NCBI GenBank assembly: GCA_002471865.1
Contig: DKQU01000111.1
Span: forward strand, 1 to 12,663
DNA length: 12,663 nucleotides
Origin: Fidelibacterota bacterium UBA7300
Lineage (GTDB): Bacteria; Fidelibacterota; Marinisomatia; Marinisomatales; UBA2128
Reading direction: 5' to 3'
Positions 7,121 through 12,663 of this stretch are shown in pieces. The position numbers were made by a program, and so were the translations under genes. The notes under the pieces are model-generated. The model was not told the DNA's origin. It was given only the letters and a program-made list of their open reading frames with translations, and ran no database searches. Every line of letters starts with the position of its first letter. The first letter of the stretch is position 1.

Positions 7121-9772
7121 CTACTTGAGAAGAACGAGCTTTCTTGTAATCTGCCGGTTATCGGTAGTCAGACGGTAGAAATAGACTCCGCTCGCCATAT
7201 TGGACGCATCCCAAAGCACTTCATACTCACCGGGCTGAACTTGCCCGTCAACAAGTGTCGCCACTAGCCGTCCCATGTTATCATACACCCGTAGAGACGC
7301 ATTGTGATGCGTATCTACCGAAAACCGGATGGTGGTCACAGGATTAAAGGGATTCGGGTAATTCTGATACAGAGCAAAATTTGACGGAAGGTTAGCATCA
7401 CCAGTAACTGAACCTCCGGTGGTAACTGTGAAAATACCATCAGTGCCAACACCTTCCACATCGGGATTTCCCAAGAAGTCGATTATCAGGATATTGGTAA
7501 TCACCAAGGCCACCTCTCCCGCATCAGCGTCCGGAGAGACGAGCATATTGAACTCAACCATGAGCGAAGTGTCAGGATCGAGTGGATTCAACCAGTTCAC
7601 CGTGGTAAAAAGGACAGAATTATTCGCTTCGGATATTTCATATTCCCAACCTTCAATCCGTTCTCCCAGTGTCACTTCGCCGGTCCAAGCGTCATCTCCA
7701 TTAGTGTCATCAAAGCTCTCCCCTTCATCCCACTGACCGTTGCCGTCAGAATCGGTAAAAGGTTCAGCATAGAGCGAAAGAAAATCGGGATCATCAGACA
7801 ACCGGAATCCGACAAATCCGAGAGGTACACTGGAGGCAAATTCTACTGGCACAACCACTACCTCCCCTGCCGAACCGCTCGCTTCACCGGTGGAGAGTAT
7901 CTGCGGTACTGACTGGATCTGGAAGATGCCGTCTTCCGTGGTGACGATAACCTCTTCGCCAAAGGTGTTGAAGGCATCAGCATCCGCCGTTTGGATCTGC
8001 ACTGTCATTTCGGCGCCGGTGTAGCAGAAATACTCGATCTCGAAGATAGAACCCGTCCCAGCTGAAATAGTCCCGTCGGTGAGCTCTACATAGGCATTGC
8101 CATCCTCGCCCTCTTGGAACGTGAAGTTCATGTTGGACGAGCGAGCAGTTAAATTGACTCCTGTGATAATAAGGCGGTCAGGAGAATCGTGGAGGATACA
8201 GGAAAACTGGCCGACATCAAATTCATTTGTGAGAGCCACAGAGATAGTTCCAGTATCCCACGCCGGTCCTGAACCGTAGGAAAGCTGAGAGTTGACTATT
8301 ACGTCCGACCCCACACCTACGTCCACGTAAACCATGGTGTCAATCAGGGTAATATTATTCACGGAAATCAGAGATGGTACGAAGTAGTAACTGTGGGAAT
8401 TGGGTACCGAGTCGTCATCGAAAGTGTGGTTCCCTGTGGAGCCGGGAAATGGATCTCCGGCATCTCCTCGCCCATAACCCAACTCAAGATGATACTGTCC
8501 GTCCGCTTGCTCCAGTCCTACTCCGTAGTGAGGCTCGTCTAAGTTAGGACCCCAGCCGTTGAGCTTCTCTTCATCCATATGCCAGATGAGGAGTCCTTCA
8601 CGAAACATGTTTACGTCGAAACCGCGCTTCTGGCGATTTTCCAACATGAAGTATTCAGAATCGTCCGTTGAGTGGTTGATCTGGTAAACAACCGGATACG
8701 TCTCCACAGGAAGAAGCTCGATTGTAACCGTATCGTTCTCAATGATAACCGGTGTCACCCATCCCATTTGAGTTTTTCCCCACGGACACATGTGAGCAGG
8801 ATACCAAGGCGATCCACCGTCGGTTCCCCATGATCCGCCGGACATCAATCCCCAATTACCGATACCAGAAGAACTGTAGTCTGGGTCGTAGAGATCAGGC
8901 AGTCCCAGGGCGTGTCCGAATTCATGAGCAATAACGCCAATATAAACCTGCGTATTGTACTGAATCTCAGGATTAATGGTATAGCTGTCAATCCAAACAC
9001 CATCGTACTGCACAGCAAGATTGGCTGCTGAAAGAGACCATTTATGAGACCAAATGTTGGACTGATCACCCTCCTCAGCTCCCGGTCCGGCGTGTACAAC
9101 ATTTAGCGCATCCACCCAACCGTCGCCGTCGTTGTCAAACTGAGAGAAATCCATTCCTGCCGCCTCAGCTTCATCCACAGCTTTTCGTACGAGCTCAGGA
9201 GCATGGTTTGTACTTTGATTAGCACCGTAATAGTCGTGATCATTTTCCGCCATGTACCAGCCATCAACAGTTGCCAGCGTGTGAAACTGATCGTAAGAAA
9301 TTTCTTCGTAAAAATCGCGAAAGCTGCCTGTGCCGTTCCAGCCTGAGCTGTTCATCAAGTCGTCAAAATTCTGCTCGGAGTACTGAGCTGGATAGTCTGG
9401 ATATTCGATTAAAAGCAACGGGAGTTTGTATTCATCCCGTATCGATCTAAGTTGAGGAATTGGAGAATTGTCCTCAGGCCGTTTAAGTTGAGGATGAAGA
9501 TGTTTAGGTATACCTGCTGACTTTGGATCAAACCGAGCATTACCGGGGACAAGTTGACCATCTTGAATAGCTACGGCATACACCCATTCACCACCATCGT
9601 TCTGAACAAGAGTGTAACCTTCCGGAGACTCAAACCAGTGATTCCACTCATCACCTTTAAGGTTTGCATCTATTTCCAAGCCGCCGGGCTGGACCAGCTT
9701 CACCGGTTGCTGAACAGCGCTCACCGCTAATAGAAATTGAACCGTGATTAAAATTGTAATCAGCTTTTTCAC
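7121..9772 (-). CDS. Secreted M6-family metalloprotease with cohesin-like modules and type IX sorting domain
   Basis: The 883-residue protein has a signal peptide (about 1-20), an N-terminal propeptide-like part (to about 115), an M6 (immune inhibitor A-type) zinc protease domain and a multi-domain tail. The zinc site is HEFGHALGLPD (H283, E284, H287, D293) and M310 in NWGLMSGGS is the likely Met-turn. DNDGDGWVD (213-221) is a calcium-binding loop pattern. Two beta-rich modules at about 500-625 and 630-780 resemble cohesin-like domains; the second contains another acidic loop (DSDGNGQWDEGE). The last 90 residues are a type IX secretion sorting domain with NYPNPFNPVTTIRFSV, normally removed on export across the outer membrane. 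GTG at 9772 is taken as start: a stop lies in frame just above it. No ribosome site is visible. It should act as an extracellular or surface-bound protease. Confidence 0.94.
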   Translation of the reverse strand: MKKLITILITVQFLLAVSAVQQPVKLVQPGGLEIDANLKGDEWNHWFESPEGYTLVQNDGGEWVYAVAIQDGQLVPGNARFDPKSAGIPKHLHPQLKRPEDNSPIPQLRSIRDEYKLPLLLIEYPDYPAQYSEQNFDDLMNSSGWNGTGSFRDFYEEISYDQFHTLATVDGWYMAENDHDYYGANQSTNHAPELVRKAVDEAEAAGMDFSQFDNDGDGWVDALNVVHAGPGAEEGDQSNIWSHKWSLSAANLAVQYDGVWIDSYTINPEIQYNTQVYIGVIAHEFGHALGLPDLYDPDYSSSGIGNWGLMSGGSWGTDGGSPWYPAHMCPWGKTQMGWVTPVIIENDTVTIELLPVETYPVVYQINHSTDDSEYFMLENRQKRGFDVNMFREGLLIWHMDEEKLNGWGPNLDEPHYGVGLEQADGQYHLELGYGRGDAGDPFPGSTGNHTFDDDSVPNSHSYYFVPSLISVNNITLIDTMVYVDVGVGSDVIVNSQLSYGSGPAWDTGTISVALTNEFDVGQFSCILHDSPDRLIITGVNLTARSSNMNFTFQEGEDGNAYVELTDGTISAGTGSIFEIEYFCYTGAEMTVQIQTADADAFNTFGEEVIVTTEDGIFQIQSVPQILSTGEASGSAGEVVVVPVEFASSVPLGFVGFRLSDDPDFLSLYAEPFTDSDGNGQWDEGESFDDTNGDDAWTGEVTLGERIEGWEYEISEANNSVLFTTVNWLNPLDPDTSLMVEFNMLVSPDADAGEVALVITNILIIDFLGNPDVEGVGTDGIFTVTTGGSVTGDANLPSNFALYQNYPNPFNPVTTIRFSVDTHHNASLRVYDNMGRLVATLVDGQVQPGEYEVLWDASNMASGVYFYRLTTDNRQITRKLVLLK

Positions 9773-9787
9773 AGTGGAAGTTTACAC

Positions 9788-9815
9788 ATTTTAAGGGAAC
9801 ATCACATGATACAAA
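9788..9815 (-). promoter_or_regulatory. Weak promoter candidate for the M6 protease
   Basis: TTTGTA (9815-9810) and TAAAAT (9793-9788), 16 bases apart, precede the GTG start by about 15 bases, in the gap between the operon hairpin and the protease gene. Both hexamers are imperfect, and the resulting leader would be very short. The main support is that the gene follows a strong hairpin and so needs its own promoter. Confidence 0.25.
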
Positions 9816-9827
9816 TCACTAAAATAC

Positions 9828-9860
9828 AATTCCCCGACACTTACGAAGTACCGGGGAATT
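9828..9860 (-). terminator. Hairpin at the end of the four-gene operon
   Basis: A perfect 9-bp stem (AATTCCCCG / CGGGGAATT) continues, past a 2x2 internal loop, into an inner 4-bp stem (ACTT / AAGT) closed by a 3-base loop. It starts 28 bases after the stop of the lipoprotein gene. The minus-strand tail after it is GTATTTTAG, a broken T-run, so it may be a terminator or a transcript-stabilising hairpin. Confidence 0.6.
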
Positions 9861-9888
9861 TATTATAACTTGAGGTTATGTTAATAGT

Positions 9889-10878
9889 TTAACGTACAGA
9901 CTTATACGGAAACCCCCACATGGCTGCGTTGTAGCTACCTTCGCTGCTGAAGAGGGTCTCAAAGTCAATAACATCCAGGAAAAGTTTGAACACGCGACGA
10001 TCATGATCCCAGCCCGGAGGATGCATCCGCCAAACCCGCGTAAACTCATTATCGTTCGCCTCAGCGTCCCCACCATTCTCACCGTCATCGAACAATCTGC
10101 GGCGCTGGTGTAGATGACCATAATCAGACCGCCTTCCCCGACCGATGCGTAAATGCGCTCCTTCACCAGACTCCCATTCGTACTCTGGTCCTGTGTTAGT
10201 TACGTACAGCAATACTGTAACACTGTCCCAGGCAGTAAATTGCGGTATTTCCTGGGGATCAATAAAAAGATCAGTGATGCCATCACTTTCCAGATTGAAC
10301 AGAATAGTTCCGTCCGCTCCTACAAAGTTTACTGAATCAATGGCTACCTTATCGCCTCCGCTGCTCACCAACGGGGTTAACCCGGCCAACTGCCAGTTGC
10401 GCCTCTGATCACTCGATTCATCAATGCGTTCGAACTTCACTTTCCTCAATGCAGTGATGTCAAACGGTTTAGAAAAAGAGTCGACTAAAGCACCGGTAGT
10501 ATCGAAAATAACTGTGATGAAATCACCACTAACGGCATGATCAATTGTGGAGATTACCAACGTATCGCCAATAAATTCGTGAGAGATGGTCCTACTATGG
10601 GAAGTTACCCGTCGTCCAAAACGGAATCTGAGTGAGTCCGACGGATAATAGTCATCCATGGTCCGCATGAGACCATCATCGGAAATATCTCCAAACTCCT
10701 CGTCTAAGGCTCCGCCATCGTCAAATTCGTCCATGCCCAGATTTTCACTTTGTAAGATTATCTGTTCCAGAGCAGCTTCGATGGCTTCCTGGTTTGAAAG
10801 TTCAGTATTCTCACAACCTGCCATAATAAGAGTGATTATCAAGAATAGTATTAAGTCTTTACGTAATATGAGTTTCAT
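9889..10878 (-). CDS. Lipoprotein of unknown function
   Basis: A 329-residue protein with a type II signal peptide: basic start, hydrophobic stretch LILFLIITLIM and lipobox MAGC, so residue C22 would be lipidated. The mature part starts with a Glu-rich helix, then a very acidic stretch (MDEFDDGGALDEEFGDISDD). It continues as a beta-rich domain (about 75-240) and a C-terminal part rich in Arg, His and Trp (GRGRRSDYGHLHQRRRLFDD; WRMHPPGWDHDRR). I do not recognise the family. The ATG at 10878 is supported by GGAG 5 bases upstream and by the position of the signal peptide; the frame is open for 25 more codons into the NadC-like gene, without signal. It is the last gene of the operon. Its acidic and His-rich segments could bind metal, a guess in line with the Spy-like neighbour. 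Confidence 0.85.
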   Translation of the reverse strand: MKLILRKDLILFLIITLIMAGCENTELSNQEAIEAALEQIILQSENLGMDEFDDGGALDEEFGDISDDGLMRTMDDYYPSDSLRFRFGRRVTSHSRTISHEFIGDTLVISTIDHAVSGDFITVIFDTTGALVDSFSKPFDITALRKVKFERIDESSDQRRNWQLAGLTPLVSSGGDKVAIDSVNFVGADGTILFNLESDGITDLFIDPQEIPQFTAWDSVTVLLYVTNTGPEYEWESGEGAHLRIGRGRRSDYGHLHQRRRLFDDGENGGDAEANDNEFTRVWRMHPPGWDHDRRVFKLFLDVIDFETLFSSEGSYNAAMWGFPYKSVR

Positions 10879-10888
10879 TATCTCTCCT

Positions 10889-11731
10889 TTATTTAGTGAA
10901 GTTGATGTTAAATGTTGATTCATTAATTTTTGTTGATGAAAAATCCAGAGCATAAAGCCGAACGCCCGCGTCTCTCAAAGTCTTGGCTTCATTTAAGAAA
11001 ATCGATTCATCAATGATCATATGAAGCCACCCCTTCGTGGTTTCTCCCATCGAACGAATATTTTCCGCCGAAAAGCCGCGACACCAGACGTAATCAATCT
11101 GCATATCGAGGAGTGAAGCAGCTTCCTCAATACTGTCCACATCCACTATGATTTTAATCAGCTTCCTAATATCCCCGGCTTCCGCGATGGCCTTCTCTGC
11201 CGCTTCTTTGGCGTTCCCCACCCAGCGAACGTGCTCTAGAGTTATGTGAATGATTTCATCGAGACGAGATCCAAATAGAGCTACGCCTGACTGCTCCAGA
11301 ACATACTTTATAATCTTGTCAGTTGAGTTATCTAGATCCAACCGATGAGTAACATCAATCCGAGCCGGCTGAAGTTGTTCTTGAGCATCTCCAACCTTCG
11401 CCATAACAGCCACGGCCAAATCCATGAGTGGAGCAGCCACTTGCCACGCTGTAAGAATTGCCCTCCCGTTTCCTTCTAGCTGAACAGCTTTTTCACCAGA
11501 TTGAATAAGGTCGCCTTCGTAAAACTTCCGGATGAGAATGGATTCGTCAGCACACTTGACTGCCTCTTCCAGAAAATCGAAGACGAAAGAAGGGGTGCCT
11601 AGATTGGTTGAAACTTCCGCAACCGTGTGGCGTGGATACGGAAACATAATTTCGGTAGTAATATCGCCGTTACCGACGACTGAATCGTAGATGTTTCCAA
11701 CCTGTTCCAGGGCTTGTTCCTTCAGATTCAT
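10889..11731 (-). CDS. NadC-like protein with a degenerate active site
   Basis: The 280-residue product follows the plan of nicotinate-nucleotide pyrophosphorylase (NadC). Near the N-terminus is GDITTE (22-27), where NadC has its GDxT motif. At 84-104 QLEGNGRAILTAWQVAAPLMD matches the NadC stretch LEGPARALLTAERVALNFL. Then come IDVTHR (125-130; NadC DTRKT), FGSRLDEIIHI (153-163; NadC HRxGLxDxxLIKxNH), IIVDVDSIEEA (194-204; NadC VEVE) and DYVWCRG (213-219; NadC IMLDN). The fold seems kept, but the conserved arginine and lysine of TRK, the HR pair, the LIK lysine, the glutamate and the LDN motif are altered. Quinolinate phosphoribosyl transfer is therefore unlikely; a binding or regulatory role is inferred. 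It lies 18 bases after the Spy-like gene and 10 before the lipoprotein. The ribosome site is weak. Confidence 0.72.
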   Translation of the reverse strand: MNLKEQALEQVGNIYDSVVGNGDITTEIMFPYPRHTVAEVSTNLGTPSFVFDFLEEAVKCADESILIRKFYEGDLIQSGEKAVQLEGNGRAILTAWQVAAPLMDLAVAVMAKVGDAQEQLQPARIDVTHRLDLDNSTDKIIKYVLEQSGVALFGSRLDEIIHITLEHVRWVGNAKEAAEKAIAEAGDIRKLIKIIVDVDSIEEAASLLDMQIDYVWCRGFSAENIRSMGETTKGWLHMIIDESIFLNEAKTLRDAGVRLYALDFSSTKINESTFNINFTK

Positions 11732-11749
11732 TACAGTCAGGCTGAAATA

Positions 11750-12256
11750 TTAGAATCCACCTCGGCCGCGTCCTCTTGGACGTTTTTGATCACGATCACG
11801 ACGACGGTCTTTTCCTTTCTCTCTGCCATGCTCTCGGATGCCTTTCTTTAACTCCTTCTTGAACTTCCGTTCAAAAACAACGTAGCGGGCTTGCTGTTCT
11901 GGAGTGAGAATTTTTCCAGTTTCCTTGAAAAACTCATACTTCATGTCGATTTTTTTCTTCTCAAAATCGATAGCTTGCTTTACCAGAGAATTTAGCTTTT
12001 TATCGTCAACTTCTTCCTCTTTTGACAGCTCACCGATTTGCTTCATTACTTCGCGCTGCTGCTTAGACACATCCTCCATATCCGACATCAAAGCCCGATA
12101 TTTAGGGAAGAACTTGTCAGCTTGTTCCTCTGTCAAGTTAATTTCATCCGTCAGCTTCCACATTTTCATCATTTCCAAACGGTCTCTATCGGGCTTGTCA
12201 GGCATTTGAGCCAGAACAAATCCCGTCATAAGCAACAGTATGGCTAGTTTCTTCAT
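11750..12256 (-). CDS. Spy/CpxP-like exported protein with basic Arg-Gly tail
   Basis: A 168-residue protein with a signal peptide (MKKLAILLLMTGFVLAQ), then an almost wholly helical charged domain containing two LTxxQ motifs: LTEEQ at 41-45 and LTPEQ at 117-121. This is the mark of the Spy/CpxP group, periplasmic helical proteins that act as chaperones or as feedback sensors of envelope stress. The last 30 residues are strongly basic and end GRGRGGF, a tail not found in E. coli Spy or CpxP and perhaps binding a polyanion or the membrane surface. ATG at 12256 overlaps the upstream stop as ATGA; GGAGGA (12268-12263), 6 bases upstream, lies inside the upstream gene, so translation should be coupled. 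It leads into the NadC-like gene after 18 bases. Confidence 0.85.
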   Translation of the reverse strand: MKKLAILLLMTGFVLAQMPDKPDRDRLEMMKMWKLTDEINLTEEQADKFFPKYRALMSDMEDVSKQQREVMKQIGELSKEEEVDDKKLNSLVKQAIDFEKKKIDMKYEFFKETGKILTPEQQARYVVFERKFKKELKKGIREHGREKGKDRRRDRDQKRPRGRGRGGF

Positions 12257-12663
12257 GATTGTTCCTCCGTTGTTAGTTCGTATTCCAAATTGATGATGTC
12301 TGCATCATCTAGTTCTTTTAGTAATTCCCAATCGGACCCAAAAACGTCTGCCTCATCCAGAAGATATTCTGCTGAAAGATAAACAAGATCTTCATCGAAT
12401 TTGAGGTCGAATTGCTCAAGTTCATCATCGTCAATTTCTGCGATCAAGAATGATTCTCCACTAATAAAGAATGGGATCTCTTCCAAACGATCTGCATTCT
12501 GGTATACGCCAAAGCTGACAGCAAGGAAAACGACCGCCGCCATAACGCCTGAGATCAGCGACTGGCGCTTCTGTTCCCGCTTGCGAATGGTCCCGTGCAG
12601 GCGTTTTACAAAATCGTCTGCATCAGGAACAGCAATGTGTCGATCAGAAAAAGAAATCAGTTT
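12253..12663 (-). CDS. Partial single-pass membrane protein, anti-sigma-like topology
   Basis: The frame is open to the window edge, so only the C-terminal 136 residues are seen. A cytoplasmic, polar and basic part (DADDFVKRLHGTIRKREQKR) leads to one transmembrane helix (about visible residues 36-53, LISGVMAAVVFLAVSFGV) and then an acidic outer part of about 80 residues with many Asp, Glu and Leu. This resembles the layout of small anti-sigma factors lying just after ECF sigma genes, often followed by Spy/CpxP-like genes. No anti-sigma family motif can be shown with the start missing, so that role is inferred from topology and neighbour. An ATG at 12543 is inside the membrane helix and is unlikely to be the start. 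The stop overlaps the next start as ATGA. Confidence 0.75.
   Translation of the reverse strand, partial: KLISFSDRHIAVPDADDFVKRLHGTIRKREQKRQSLISGVMAAVVFLAVSFGVYQNADRLEEIPFFISGESFLIAEIDDDELEQFDLKFDEDLVYLSAEYLLDEADVFGSDWELLKELDDADIINLEYELTTEEQS

Noticed and set aside
9876..10166. A 96-codon frame inside the lipoprotein gene
   Set aside because: It is the shadow of the lipoprotein reading frame, which has a signal peptide, lipobox and ribosome site; the shadow has none.
1..12663. Selenoprotein candidates, prompted by the tRNA-Sec gene
   Set aside because: I checked some TGA stops for continued coding sequence in the same frame. The extension is only a few codons for the 53-residue protein, and the others checked run into neighbouring starts, with no thioredoxin-like or redox motif.
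1..12663. Insertion sequences, CRISPR arrays, phage genes or recent transfer
   Set aside because: No transposase, integrase or spaced-repeat pattern was seen, and the gene order is uniform and single-stranded throughout.

Overview
Every gene in this window lies on the minus strand, so the region reads right to left. The likely host is an uncultured member of the FCB superphylum, possibly Candidatus Marinimicrobia (SAR406). This rests on three observations: a large secreted protease ending in the NYPNPFNP-type type IX secretion sorting domain, a primary-type sigma factor without region 1.1, and the general style of the proteins. The phylum is an inference and was not tested by a search. No mobile element, phage gene or CRISPR array is visible. 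The longest gene-free stretch is about 165 bases.

Right end (12663 to 9828): a compact four-gene cluster. It holds a single-pass membrane protein cut by the window edge (anti-sigma-like topology), an exported Spy/CpxP-like protein, a NadC-like protein that has lost most residues of the NadC active site, and a lipoprotein of unknown function. The first two genes overlap (ATGA) and the others are 18 and 10 bases apart. A strong hairpin follows the last gene. It resembles an envelope-stress operon with an unexpected NadC-fold member and is the most unusual part of the window.

Middle (9772 to 6454): a secreted M6 metalloprotease of 883 residues with cohesin-like modules and a type IX sorting domain, then a small exported protein of ferredoxin-like character with its own -10 element, strong ribosome binding site and a clear terminator.

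Left-centre (6347 to 3730): a 53-residue membrane protein starting at GTG, a good TTGACA-N17-TAAATT promoter, a cytosolic coiled-coil protein, an RpoD-type sigma factor, a membrane-anchored M23 (LytM) peptidase with its zinc site intact, and the tRNA methylthiotransferase MiaB.

Left end (2412 to 1): a LapA-like membrane protein and a LapB-like TPR protein, which overlap by 4 bases and lie in a series of overlapping or closely spaced genes running from miaB to a SPOR-domain protein. Last is a selenocysteine tRNA (anticodon UCA) whose CCA end runs off the window. The cell therefore very likely decodes UGA as selenocysteine, although no selenoprotein is visible here.

Functionally the window is housekeeping with an envelope theme: transcription (sigma), tRNA modification and decoding (MiaB, tRNA-Sec), wall and envelope maintenance (M23, SPOR, LapA/LapB) and secretion or stress (M6 protease, Spy-like operon).
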